Made by a program: the position numbers and the translations under genes. A model generated the notes under the pieces. It worked only from the letters and a program-made list of their open reading frames with translations, did no database searches and was not told the origin of the DNA. Of a stretch of DNA of 64,000 nucleotides, positions 1 through 8,925 are shown in pieces. The first letter of the stretch is position 1. Each line of letters begins with the position of its first letter. Source of the DNA: JAGQPD01 sp020426865 (GTDB taxonomy: Bacteria > Planctomycetota > Planctomycetia > Pirellulales > Pirellulaceae); assembly GCA_041399065.1 (NCBI GenBank), contig JAWKTN010000007.1, forward strand, positions 1 to 64,000. Reading direction: 5' to 3'.

Positions 1-86
1 CAGTGAGTCATCACCCGATTCAACTTGCCCAGCCGCATCAGATCAGGGCGGGGGGAAATGCTCACCAGTCCGCATCCGTACGATCA

Positions 87-230
87 CAATTCGGTCAACG
101 ACCAATCGGTCTCTACATCAGATCGCGACTGCTTCTCCAGAATTCTCAACAATTCGGTCAACACCTCGCCAAAGACCCCTAAATCCATACAGTCATAATT
201 CGGTCACAAATACGACCGTAATTCGGTCGG
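87..230. repeat. Cluster of short AATTCGGTC repeats
   Basis: Four copies of AATTCGGTC lie within about 140 bp (starting near 88, 151, 197 and 220). The first two share the longer form CAATTCGGTCAAC. The last forms a small inverted repeat, GACCG-TAATT-CGGTC (214-228). The rest of the first 280 bases holds no convincing gene. The cluster sits just beyond the 3' end of the lipoprotein gene on the opposite strand. It could be a protein-binding array or an element end; no function is shown. Confidence 0.5.
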
Positions 231-280
231 TAACAGTTCACACACTGCGGCTACGAGGCCGCGTAATAAAGAAAGTTGCT

Positions 281-820
281 CTAATCGCCTTGACATTCTC
301 GCTCGTATTCGATCAATCCTCCCGACCCCCACGAGAAAGCTGCATTCTCCTTGCCAGGTACTCGAAACTCGAACCAACCATCACCGTCAAGATCCTGAAT
401 GGCATTTCGGTCGGGCGCATAGATCGATCGCTTCCTCGACTTAGGGCTGGCAAGTTGAGGCAATGAAATCCAGTCAACATCTTGGTCGTTGCGGGGTCGA
501 CCTACGCCTGACAATAACACGACAAACGCCTCGTCTGGATCCAATCGTGTTAATTCAAGCTGGATTCCTGCCTTATCCACAACTTCGCCCACATCCAAAC
601 CATGCAGCACCCGCAACGTCGAATTATTCCACGCGACACGATTGCCGGTGTTTGGCATACTTCCATATTCGGATTCGAATATTTCTACAAATTTGTTCAG
701 CTCTGACTCGGTTTCTCGGCGTCGGACAGCTATTCTCGCTTCCCGCCCCGTACTGTCACATCCTGACAATAAAATGGCTACGAGAATAACGCTGACTCCC
801 GTTAGATTCCAGTTACTCAC
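281..820 (-). CDS. Small lipoprotein, pseudopilin-like; candidate Rhs immunity protein
   Basis: This 179-residue protein begins with a short hydrophobic segment ending in a lipobox (LLSGC, about residues 17-21), so it is probably an exported lipoprotein. The segment after it (ELNKFVEIFESEYGSMP) and the late DLDGDGWFEF stretch resemble the periplasmic part of type II secretion pseudopilins (GspG-like), a resemblance seen by eye only. The GTG start at 820 overlaps the stop of the upstream Rhs tip by 8 bp, so the two are probably translationally coupled. That position, directly downstream of a toxin tip, is where immunity genes usually sit. A periplasmic lipid-anchored immunity protein would suit a toxin acting in the envelope. 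The alternative is an unrelated small lipoprotein. Confidence 0.55.
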   Translation of the reverse strand: MSNWNLTGVSVILVAILLSGCDSTGREARIAVRRRETESELNKFVEIFESEYGSMPNTGNRVAWNNSTLRVLHGLDVGEVVDKAGIQLELTRLDPDEAFVVLLSGVGRPRNDQDVDWISLPQLASPKSRKRSIYAPDRNAIQDLDGDGWFEFRVPGKENAAFSWGSGGLIEYERECQGD

Positions 821-1850
821 AAATAAGCCCTTCCCTCACTTGCTTGCGATGCAAAAGATCTTCAAAGCGTTCATTCGTCGGAATCTGCAACTGAATGTTA
901 AAGCCGTTATCCCTTGCCAACTTCGAGTAGTAGTCGACGAGATGGATCCAATCAATCGTCTCGCCTACGGATACACCAAAAACGGACTTCATCATTTGAA
1001 GATCATTGAAGTCCGCTTTCCGATCAGGATCCCCAGGAACATGTACGACAACGTCTTCCCACTTACCATAGTAATGGTACAGCTTATGCCATTCGTAGTC
1101 AATTTCCCATGTCCCTTCAAAACCCTTCGTCCGAATTCGATCTTCGAAAACTGCAAGATTGTAGGAAAGGCTCCCTCGTCCGTGTCCTGCCAGCCATTCG
1201 ACAAGATAGGCAAGGCCTTCGCCGCGACTTAAACTAAAGCGCTTGTCATCAACGCCAACCGCAACATCGGCCAGTCCCCATATTGTGTCTGTGGCGAAGT
1301 GGAACATCGTAAAATTGGGTCCATAAATGTCGTCGTACGCATGCACTGTTTCGTGCAGAAGGATATTCCTTGGCGTCCCAGGAAGATCGCAGTACATCGT
1401 GTCGGAAAGGCGATACCAGCGAGGCATTTCTCCTTTTTCAACAGGGCGAAACTTTTCAACTTGCCCGGCGGCCTCAATGAGCTTGTCGAACAAACCACGG
1501 AGGCCAAGCGCATCATAATAACCATAGTTCATATGCTGTCGCTCCAGCTTCTCCAATTCCGATTGAAGAGACGCTTGCATGAAGAATGCTCGAAGGCTAT
1601 GTGGAAATGGCGGGATGGGATCGGCACTGCCGTCGGTGACGCGAGGAGGCAAAAAGTCCCCCCAACTAACATCACCATAAGGGTCGTCATTCTTCAGGAA
1701 TGGACCATCGTACCACTGTAAACCCAGCGGGTCGGTTGCCCCCAGAGGACTATTCCCAACGTAGCCGCTAAGATTCGCATCTCCCGCTGCGAACCCGATC
1801 GGATCTTCGCTGATCCAGCGTCCTGTTTTGCTGTCGTACCATCTGTGCAT
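813..1850 (-). CDS. Orphan Rhs C-terminal tip with HExxH putative metallopeptidase toxin
   Basis: The first 45 residues are the end of an Rhs core (HRWYD, TGRWISEDPIGF, then a PLGL-type junction). The remaining 300 residues are a variable tip. The tip carries HETVH (about residues 166-170), the zinc-metallopeptidase HExxH pattern, with a later GEGLAYLVEW stretch that could supply the third ligand. The long Rhs barrel that should precede it is absent: upstream of 1850 the reading frame loses Rhs similarity at once. The gene is therefore a detached tip cassette, either silent until recombined into a full rhs gene or a remnant. The lipoprotein gene overlaps its 3' end. The family call for the Rhs core is firm; the peptidase role is inferred from one motif. 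Confidence 0.7.
   Translation of the reverse strand: MHRWYDSKTGRWISEDPIGFAAGDANLSGYVGNSPLGATDPLGLQWYDGPFLKNDDPYGDVSWGDFLPPRVTDGSADPIPPFPHSLRAFFMQASLQSELEKLERQHMNYGYYDALGLRGLFDKLIEAAGQVEKFRPVEKGEMPRWYRLSDTMYCDLPGTPRNILLHETVHAYDDIYGPNFTMFHFATDTIWGLADVAVGVDDKRFSLSRGEGLAYLVEWLAGHGRGSLSYNLAVFEDRIRTKGFEGTWEIDYEWHKLYHYYGKWEDVVVHVPGDPDRKADFNDLQMMKSVFGVSVGETIDWIHLVDYYSKLARDNGFNIQLQIPTNERFEDLLHRKQVREGLICE
1770..1849 (-). repeat. Rhs core direct repeat, copy 1
   Basis: About 80 bp encoding the conserved Rhs core end. It shares a 32-base identical run (1789-1820) and a second 17-base run (1833-1849) with copy 2 at 8465-8544, in the same orientation. The pair flanks the mobile element and could serve for homologous recombination of tip cassettes. 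Confidence 0.8.
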
Positions 1851-2025
1851 TGCCCACTGCCAGATGTGCGGTAGGGAGGTCTCCAGGAGTGGTCCAGGGC
1901 GAATGCGCTGTTGATCGTGCGTTTATCTTGTCAAAGAACATGCATGACACACTGCTGCGTCTGCGTGGCCAAGCCGAGCTCCCGCGCACGGGTGCGCGAG
2001 AGCTGACTGGCCGATCACACCTATT

Positions 2026-3102
2026 CTATTTCATCGACCGGGCTCTGTCTTCTCCGGGGCGAGAATAGCTCGAATCGATGGGATTGGCCGAGGTGTCCTC
2101 CGACTGGCTGGCCTTTGCCGGGCGGTTGGCGGGATGTGTCTGATCGTGCACTTGCTTGAGGTGCTGAATGCTGACGTGCGTGTAGATCTGCGTCGTCGTC
2201 AGGCTGGAATGACCAAGCAGTGACTGCAACGAACGCAGGTCCGCGCCATGCTCCAACATCAACGTGGCAGTTGTGTGCCGAAACAAGTGGCAGCTGCCCG
2301 TGGTGTTGTCCGTGGCGGCGCGGATGTAAGTGGCAATCAAGTTCGATAGGTTCGACGCCCCAAACGGTTTGCCGTGGCAGGAGACAAATAGCCGCGATGT
2401 ATTTCTGGCACGCACGGAATTTACAAGTGCCGGACGTGCGCGTTCGAGATAGGCCGTAAGCCATTGCAGAGCGCGCGGTCCCACTGGCACCGTCCGGTCC
2501 TTGCCCCCCTTGCCATGCCGAATCGTGATCACACCCCGCTCGTGGTCCACGTCATAGACGTCCAACCCAATCAACTCGGCGCGACGCATCGCCGTGGAAT
2601 AAAGCACCTCCAACATGGCGCGGTCACGCAGCCCGAGGGCGGTCGCCACGTCGGCGCCATTGAGAATCCGCTCGACTTCGTCGATCGACAAGATCCGCTT
2701 GGGCAATCGTTGCGGCTCGCGTGGCAACTCGAGATCCAGTGCAGGGTTCGCGTCCGTCAACTTTTCGTGGACCAGATAGCGGAACCACGATCGAATCGGT
2801 ACCAGTAACGAAACCTGAGTGTTGAAGCGCAACGGTTTGCCCGTCCGCTCATTGCGATAGTGATACAAATACCGCTGGTAACTCTGCACCACTTCGCGGG
2901 TGATCTCCGGCAACGTGGTTACGCCACGCTGGTCGCACCAGGTGAGAAAACGTTTCAAATACGTTCGCCGCAACTGGATCGTGGCCGCTGACATGTGTCG
3001 CACTTGCATGTGATGCACGAAGCGCGCGACCAGTGACTCTAGCGATGGGTCGTCAGATGGATTGCCTGGAGAAGAAAGGGATGGATCTTTAGCTTTCGTC
3101 AT
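2026..3102 (-). CDS. XerD-like tyrosine recombinase/integrase
   Basis: A site-specific recombinase of the phage-integrase family that cuts and rejoins DNA through a tyrosine. An N-terminal SAM-like core-binding domain (about residues 25-120: LVARFVHHMQVRHMSAATI) is followed by the catalytic domain. The active-site residues are visible: Arg in TAMRRAEL, Lys in HGKGGKDR, HxxR in LFRHTTAT, His in LLGHSSLTTTQ and the nucleophile Tyr in IYTHV. The start at 3102 (MTKAKDPS) is preferred over an upstream ATG because AAGGAG lies about 10 bases before it. Length, 358 residues, is a little more than XerC/D because of a charged C-terminal tail. It appears intact, unlike its two element partners. Confidence 0.9.
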   Translation of the reverse strand: MTKAKDPSLSSPGNPSDDPSLESLVARFVHHMQVRHMSAATIQLRRTYLKRFLTWCDQRGVTTLPEITREVVQSYQRYLYHYRNERTGKPLRFNTQVSLLVPIRSWFRYLVHEKLTDANPALDLELPREPQRLPKRILSIDEVERILNGADVATALGLRDRAMLEVLYSTAMRRAELIGLDVYDVDHERGVITIRHGKGGKDRTVPVGPRALQWLTAYLERARPALVNSVRARNTSRLFVSCHGKPFGASNLSNLIATYIRAATDNTTGSCHLFRHTTATLMLEHGADLRSLQSLLGHSSLTTTQIYTHVSIQHLKQVHDQTHPANRPAKASQSEDTSANPIDSSYSRPGEDRARSMK

Positions 3103-3525
3103 GACCGAAGGGCTCCTTGGAAAGAAGAATGGGAAACACGATGCTCGAAGCGGAGACAATCGCTAGCGTCGAGCAAGAACAAATGCAACAGGACCGGACC
3201 TGATACATGACACGTCGATGGCGTTTACCCGCCCATGGTTCCAGCTTTCCGAAATGTCCTCTGGTCGCGTTGGTTGGCGGCGACATCGATCACGAGAGAC
3301 GTTTCCGGCGGCGAAAGGGGCAGGATCGCCAGTGGCTTTTTTTGAGGGGTGTGGACCTTGTTTCGGACGAAAACAGGGAAGGATCGACGTAACGTGCTGT
3401 GGCCACAGCACGTTACGTCATTTCAGGCACCCCATCGAAAGGGCATCGAACGGCGATCGAATACCGATCGAACGGGCATCGTTTTGACCGGGCGAGTGAT
3501 CGTTTTACCGCCACTGGGGGGCAGG
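3103..3525. other. Spacer in mobile element with iteron-like ATCGAA repeats
   Basis: No gene is supported here. The spacer holds the perfect palindrome at 3386-3419. Just after it, several close copies of ATCGAA/GGGCATCG (about 3434-3482) are spaced irregularly. Such repeats beside a primase-like gene could be replication or transposition signals, but nothing proves this. Confidence 0.4.
3386..3419. repeat. Perfect 34-bp palindrome
   Basis: The half-site GACGTAACGTGCTGTGG is followed at once by its exact reverse complement, with no loop. It lies between the recombinase and the primase-ATPase remnant, both on the minus strand. It is not followed by a T-run on either strand, so it does not look like a standard intrinsic terminator. 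A recombinase target, a replication origin of the element or a cruciform are possible. Confidence 0.85.
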
Positions 3526-5187
3526 CTATGCCACTTGCGTTTCGGCCAACTGCTCCAATTCGGCGAGCCCTAGTAAAAACCGTTCCCCCTGACGGCCTTC
3601 GCCGTCGTAAAGCAGTTGGTACTCACGCTGGTTTCGCGCACCAGTGCGATACGCCAGAATGTATTCCAACTCGACGAGCCGGGCCAGATGCCGTCGCAAC
3701 TGAAAGTCGCCCCAGCCCAATTCCTCGCGCAATTGGCGTTGGGTAAAGCGGATCATCGAGCGTGGTTTGGCTTGGCGCTCGGCCCACTGGCCCACGCATT
3801 GGTCGATGCGGAGCAGCAAATGCCGTGTCTGTGTCAGTAGTTCGGTCAGGCTATGGCCCATCACCTCGCTAGCCAGGCGATTGGCCAGGGCCACGTCCTC
3901 GAGTGTGGCCTCGATGTATTCCACCGTCTGGCCGGCGACCTGCCGCGACTTGCGTGGGCGCTGATACTGGTGCAACACGGCACTGGCGGCGATTAAGGTC
4001 ATGTACTTGTCGTGGTCGCGGCGCATCCGGGTCTGGTCGTGGCGGAACTGCAATTGACCGGCGTAAGGAATAACGACCGGCAGCGGCTCGAGCACGCGGT
4101 GGATGTCATGATGCTGCTTGCGAATCGCATCACGAGCGTCGGCTTGCGTTTGGCCGTCAAGCGTAAACGCCGTGCGTTGGTGCGATTGGATCGCGGCGGT
4201 CTGTTCGGGGCTTTCATTGACATGCAGCGTTACGCAGCGGTTTTGTAGTTCCGCATCGGGTTGTTCGGCGGTGGTGGTGAGGAACATCATCACGGGCCCT
4301 TCCACCGAATATTGTTCGGTCTGTTGCCGGCCGGTGTTTCCATTGCGGCCTGCGGCCGCAATCGTCAACCGCCCGTCGCTTTGCAATAGTTTCAGCATAG
4401 CTGGCCTGGGCGATTCCTTCTTCTTCGGCGACCGCCAGGATCTTGTGGCGCAGCGAGCGCTGGCCCATGTAGTAGAGCGACTGGCCGGTCATGGCGGAAT
4501 AACGGGTAAATGCTTCGACGGGCATGAAGTGGAGCGTGGCATCCATGAGCGAAGTCTTTCCGGCGGCACTACCGCTTTGGATCAGCAGCGCCAGCGGCTT
4601 GGGCAACAATCGCGAGACGCAGGCCAGGTAGCAGACCAGCTTATTGGTCTCTTCGCCGACCAGTCCGCACCGCGCGTAGTCGTCGAGGATGCGTTGCGTG
4701 AGCTGTGGAGAACGCAGGTACTGGATCGCCGCTTGCCGCTCTTTGAGCGTCAGTTCGACGGGGGCCGTTTCGGTGCGCAAGGCGGCTTCGATCTGTTCGC
4801 GCGCTGCAGATCTTCCAGCTTTAGCAGCAGTCTTCCCAGATCACGCTTGACCGTGGCTTCTTCCACAAACAATTCGGCGGCGGTCGCCTGGATAAAGGAC
4901 GCGCGGGACTTGGCCTTGCAAAGGTCGAGCGTGTCCATGTGCACGAGATCGTCGCGGTGAGCCAGAATATTGACACGCAGTTGGTGAGTGCTGAGGTTCT
5001 TCTCCAGGCCCCGCACGCGGTAGTGGCGCGTATCGATGTGAATATGAACCTCCTGGTCGCGGACTTCGCACTCCACTTCGGCGGCCGATGGTTTTGATGG
5101 TGATGGTGATGGCAATTGCGATGGTGATGTGGTGGTCGTGGGTTGGTTGGCGCGTACCGTGGGCGCGGACTTTTTACGACGTGGCAT
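3526..5187 (-). pseudogene. Primase-associated ATPase of mobile element, two frameshifts
   Basis: Three reading-frame pieces form one protein. Piece 1 (from 5187, MPRRKKSAPTV, GGGGAGA ribosome site) has a Thr/Ser/Pro-rich linker, then the RHYRVRGLEKNL and VKRDLGRLLLKLEDLQ segments that I associate with the C-terminal part of CHC2-type DNA primases in planctomycetes. Piece 2 holds a P-loop (SGSAAGKTS). Piece 3 continues with LLQSDGRLTIAA and ends in a helix-turn-helix-like RQLREELGWGDFQLRRHL. Frame changes occur near 4797 (in a GCGCGC run) and near 4396. The zinc finger and toprim parts of a full primase are absent. The neighbouring genes mark it as part of the mobile element. Confidence 0.7.
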
Positions 5188-5532
5188 GGAGATTCTCCCC
5201 TCGATGGATTCGTAGGCAGGTAGCAGCAACAGGCAAAGGCCCGATCCAGGCCGCCAGCGGCCTGGCCTCAACAGGTGGTCCGAAACGTCAGACCAAAGAT
5301 AGAAAAACCACTGCGAGGATCCCTGCAGTGTCGAGCATGACAGATGACCCAGGAAGCTGACAAGTGGGGGTGACCGCCGTTCGTCGTACCTCCTGAAAAG
5401 ATTGTGCGATGACGTGGGAGAGATTGCCGGTCCGGTAAACCGGATAAGCTGCTATGCTGCAGGCTTGTCGAATCAAGGTCAAGTCATGGATCGAGCAACC
5501 AGCCGTAGCGCCAGCGCCAAGGAAGGCCCCCT

Positions 5533-6965
5533 TTGTCCCCAGAGATTCCGAGCGGCTGCTTGATGCCCCATCCAGGGGACGGGGGTGGTCCGACCGTGCG
5601 GGAGGTCTTGCAACGCCACGCCCCTGGAGTTATCCGGGCGTTCCCACCACGGACGTCGTTCGACAAACTCTACGTGCTGCGACAATTGACGGAGTGTCGC
5701 ACCGGGCTGCATGGTTCGCATGCGTGGCACTGCCGTTGGTGTGGCCACTCGCAAATCAGCCACAACGGTTGCAACAATCGTCATTGTGCCTCGTGCGGCC
5801 AGCGGAAGCGGTTGGAGTGGGTCGACCGGATTCTAGGGTGGTCGTTGCCGATCGACTATCTGCACTGCGTGGTCACGTTGCCGCACGAATTCATTCCGTT
5901 GATCCTGGCCAATGACAATGCGATGTACCGCCTGTTCTTTGAGTGTGTGGGGCGAACCTTGCGGGAACTGGCGTTGGAAAAGCATGGGGCGCAGGTGGGT
6001 GTGGTGATGGTGCTGCATAGCTGGGGACAACGCATGAACAGGCACCCCATATCCACACGATCGTGACAGTTGGCGGTCTCTCGGTGGACGAGAACCGATG
6101 GGTGAAGGTGGCGGCGGACAGCATGTTCGCGCGGGAAGAGGTGGCGGAGCGGTTCCGCGAGTTGTTTGTGGCGGGCGTGCGGCAATTGTATCGTCGGCAG
6201 CAGTTGACGCTGCCATCGGACATGAAATGGATTGGCGGCGAGGAGGAACTGGAGCGTTGGCTGGCGTGGACGCAGCAAAAACCATGGCAAGCGAACGTGC
6301 AGACGGCGCCACCACACTGTCAGGGCCCGGAAGCGGTCGTCAAGTATCTGGCGGGATATGTGGTCGGATCGGCGATTCGTGACAGCCGCATCCTGCGTCA
6401 CGACGGCCGGTGCGTGGTGATTCGCGTGAAAAACTATCGCACCGGTCAATACGAAGAGTTGCCGATGACAGGCGAAGAATTCGTCGAGCGATTCGCCTTA
6501 CACATCTTGCCGCGAGGATTCCTGCGCGTGCGATACGTGGGGCTCTTCAGTGCCCAGCGACGTGCCGCGCGATTGGCCAAGTGCCGCGTGCTATGCGGCC
6601 TTCCATTGCCGAGCGAATCTGGCAACGCTGGTGATCAACCACGTGCGGATTCGGCGGAAGAGGAAACGGTCGAGCAACAAGAGCAAGAGGAGGCGCCAAC
6701 GCGCGAGCCGTACGCACCGGACTGTCGTCGCTGTGCGATGCCTGGGATGCAATCGCTGGGGCGGATGACGGTGCAAGCAACCAACTGGTTCGTGGCGGGC
6801 CTGCTTGCCTTTCACAGGCAAGTCTTTACGCAGCTGTCGACGCTCGACGATTGCCACACGTACTTCCCCTCGATGGACGTGTCGCTCGACGGCCTACCGG
6901 CAATGGAAGACCTCATCGACGTCCAATGTGGCCCACTCTGTGAAGGACTGATTCCCGACATATGA
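5533..6965 (+). pseudogene. IS91-family transposase, broken by one frameshift
   Basis: The first piece (5533-6066) has the N-terminal zinc-binding region of IS91 transposases (CRWCGHSQ...CNNRHCASCGQ, about residues 66-90) and reaches HSWGQRMNRHP. It then shifts frame. The second piece (6063-6965) resumes with TVGGLSVDENRW and carries the Y2-type tyrosine region (KYLAGYVVGSAI) and a late cysteine pair region. The family expects a run like NRHPHIH across the join. Adding one C to the CCCC run at about 6044-6047 restores it, so a one-base deletion is the likely lesion. IS91 enzymes act by rolling-circle transposition. Programmed frameshifting seems less likely because the shift removes a conserved His motif. 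Confidence 0.8.
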
Positions 6966-7278
6966 CGCCAGGCACTCGTGACATCCTGATCCAACCTATT
7001 GTTCGTTGCTGGAAACGACGAGGAGCGATGACGGTGCGCGCGGTGATCCGCGATCATGTGCCACCACCGCGTCACATACGACAAAGCGTGACTATGTCAC
7101 GGACGAAATCTCGCTCCAACAGTGTGCCGCGCTTACCCAGCCTCACAAATCCCCTCTTCTGAGCTACGAGCAAGCCTTTCTCGGCTTATAGGCTCCAAGC
7201 ATCACCGCCACGAATCCGTCTGCACCTGCGCCAATCAGGCTGTCAATCGCTCTTCATTGAACTACAAAGCATTGCTCT
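6966..7278. other. Intergenic spacer between transposase and toxin locus
   Basis: No gene is supported. A short imperfect direct repeat containing GCTCTTCATTG occurs twice, about 25 bp apart (near 7246-7260 and 7271-7285). The right end of the mobile element is probably in this stretch but I could not identify it. Confidence 0.35.
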
Positions 7279-7518
7279 TCATTGTACCCGTGGTGAATAG
7301 AATGCAGGTATTGCAACGTCTGTCCAATAGATTGCAAGTGTATCGCACGAAGGACAGCGAAATAGTCTGCCGGACCGTTTAATCAAGTCCATTACTTCAG
7401 TCTCTTCGACCCGATCCAAGGCATCGAAATCTACTTCGGATACCGTCCAATAGCCATTCCGTGTCGGAAATGACCCGACCGAATAGTGTGATCCACAAAC
7501 ACATATGATTTTTGGCAC
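7279..7518 (-). CDS. Small zinc-ribbon-like protein; candidate immunity to Rhs nuclease tip
   Basis: This 79-residue protein has two cysteine pairs, CVCG near residues 6-9 and CPSC near residues 55-58, as in a zinc ribbon. It has no signal peptide or membrane segment, so it should be cytoplasmic. It begins (GTG at 7518, with GAGG upstream) 16 bp after the Rhs nuclease tip ends, on the same strand. That placement is the usual one for an immunity protein, and a cytoplasmic protein fits a nuclease toxin. I do not recognise its family, so the function rests on position only. Confidence 0.55.
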   Translation of the reverse strand: MPKIICVCGSHYSVGSFPTRNGYWTVSEVDFDALDRVEETEVMDLIKRSGRLFRCPSCDTLAIYWTDVAIPAFYSPRVQ

Positions 7519-7534
7519 GTGCTCTACCTCAAAT

Positions 7535-8923
7535 TCACTTAATTATTTCCACGTGTCGGAAGCTACCCGGAAAATCTGGGTTATATTCATTGACACGTTT
7601 CAGCGGGTCGCCGAGTGACTCCGTAGTAACCGGAGAGAATCGTAGATTGATAATAATCTTTTGCGCTTGGTTTTCCTTGTTGAAGACACCAAGAATGACA
7701 TTTCCAGGTCTAATTGTTTCGGGCGTAATAACGTCCACGGCTTCTCCGTTTACGATGAAATCAGCAGTATCCATACCTCTCCGCCCTTTGGGGATTTGCA
7801 TTTCGACGTCACATCCCAGTGATCGCAAGTATTTCGCTGCCTCGATTTCCCCCTGTTTCGAAACATCACCTGCCTTCGCCGCCCTAGCAGCCTCGATAAG
7901 TGCTCGATAGCCAATTACCTTCCCCCGAGAAGGACGTGCTACGAAAGCACCGGGTACGAAGCCACCAAACGCAATCACAACATTGTCGAAATTCGCTCCC
8001 GATGGGTCCATGGGATTGCCATGGCTCGGAACGAAAAAAGGGCCCAAAGTTCTATCAAGAAATCCAAGGTGCGATTGACTATCAAGCCATTCTCGATATT
8101 TCTCGACGCGCCAGCGATAGTAGGCCGCCGAATTCTGAGCGAATAACTGGGGAGGTTCCTTATTCCCCCGAGAATGCTGATTGTCTTCGATTTCCGATTG
8201 GTATCGTAACACAGCATCTCGAAACATGCGTAATGCCCCATCGGTATTGGATTTCGCTTGTTCTAACAGCATTGTATGGAGTTCGATGTCATGACAGGTG
8301 AGTTTCTCGCCCAGACGGGCCTGTTCGGATGCGATTAATTCCTGTATGAGTAGCACGGCGAGGAACGCATTGCCGTCTGCAACGTATAAACTAGTAGTCT
8401 CACCACCCTCCTGCAAACCCTCCGAATCAAGCGATGAAACTGCCTTATTGCCCACATACCTTGTCAGATTCGCATCGCCTGCCGCGAACCCGATCGGATC
8501 TTCGCTGATCCAGCGACCGGTTTGGTTGTCGTACCATCTGTGCAAGTTGTTCTGCACGCCGGTTGTCTCGTCGTGTGGCCGACCGGTGAACGCAAACAAA
8601 CGATCGGCGCTTTGCGTCAGAATCGTCTCCGTCATGTTGCCGGATGAGTCAAATGCACGGTGAACGGCTATTTCGGTGGCACCTGATTGCGGGTGTTCAA
8701 TCGTGACGTCGCGCATGCTACCCAGAACGCCTGCTGGCAGCCCTGCGACACTTCCAACCTGAGTTAGAGCGGTTGCATGCTCGTCGGCCAGCATTTGGTC
8801 GACCATTGGGCCCATAACCCAATGCGACCTTGAGCACGTCGGTGCGTGGCGCGTGATACCACTGCGAACAAAGAAACCGCACCGATTACCTAGCAATACC
8901 TCGAACCACATAGTATTCGGCAC
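7535..8923 (-). CDS. Orphan Rhs tip with CdiA-CT-like nuclease domain
   Basis: Residues 35-160 are the end of an Rhs core (GPMVDQMLADE, then FTGRPHDETTGV and TGRWISEDPIGFAAGDAN). Residues 1-34 have no Rhs match, and the big Rhs shell is missing, so this is a truncated copy. A variable region follows. The last 110 residues (EIEAAKYLRSLGCDVEM, DFIVNGEAVDVITP, QAQKIIINL) resemble the CdiA C-terminal tRNase domain family, whose pattern of an early Glu, then DF..NGE..D and a final IIINL strand fits the PD-(D/E)xK fold. The predicted activity is RNA cleavage in a rival cell. The gene is followed by a small candidate immunity gene. It is classed as CDS because the frame is open, but it may be silent. 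Confidence 0.65.
   Translation of the reverse strand: MPNTMWFEVLLGNRCGFFVRSGITRHAPTCSRSHWVMGPMVDQMLADEHATALTQVGSVAGLPAGVLGSMRDVTIEHPQSGATEIAVHRAFDSSGNMTETILTQSADRLFAFTGRPHDETTGVQNNLHRWYDNQTGRWISEDPIGFAAGDANLTRYVGNKAVSSLDSEGLQEGGETTSLYVADGNAFLAVLLIQELIASEQARLGEKLTCHDIELHTMLLEQAKSNTDGALRMFRDAVLRYQSEIEDNQHSRGNKEPPQLFAQNSAAYYRWRVEKYREWLDSQSHLGFLDRTLGPFFVPSHGNPMDPSGANFDNVVIAFGGFVPGAFVARPSRGKVIGYRALIEAARAAKAGDVSKQGEIEAAKYLRSLGCDVEMQIPKGRRGMDTADFIVNGEAVDVITPETIRPGNVILGVFNKENQAQKIIINLRFSPVTTESLGDPLKRVNEYNPDFPGSFRHVEIIK
8465..8544 (-). repeat. Rhs core direct repeat, copy 2
   Basis: Counterpart of the repeat at 1770-1849 in the same orientation. The 32-base identical run is at 8484-8515 and the 17-base run at 8528-8544. 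Downstream of it the two Rhs tips are unrelated, as expected for exchangeable toxin cassettes. Confidence 0.8.
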
Positions 8924-8925
8924 GT

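Larger units (their letters stand above)
2026..6965. mobile_element. Decayed IS91-like / tyrosine recombinase / primase element
   Basis: A recombinase and a primase-ATPase gene on the minus strand and an IS91-type transposase on the plus strand lie together between two Rhs tips. Tyrosine recombinases beside IS91-family transposases are known in some IS91 relatives. Here the ATPase has two frameshifts and the transposase one, so the element as read is probably immobile. I could not find target-site duplications or define the true ends; the limits given are those of the genes. The spacer 5188-5532 has only a small TCCGG/CCGGA hairpin around 5430-5450. Confidence 0.6.

Noticed and set aside
489..1232. 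247-residue open frame on the plus strand
   Set aside because: It lies opposite the lipoprotein and Rhs tip genes, whose frames have recognisable motifs.
4118..4960. 280-residue open frame on the plus strand
   Set aside because: It is the antisense shadow of the primase-ATPase remnant; its translation has no family pattern.
6040..6066. Programmed frameshift in the IS91-type transposase
   Set aside because: The shift interrupts a conserved His-containing motif restored by one added C, and such frameshifting is not typical of IS91 enzymes; a deletion is simpler.
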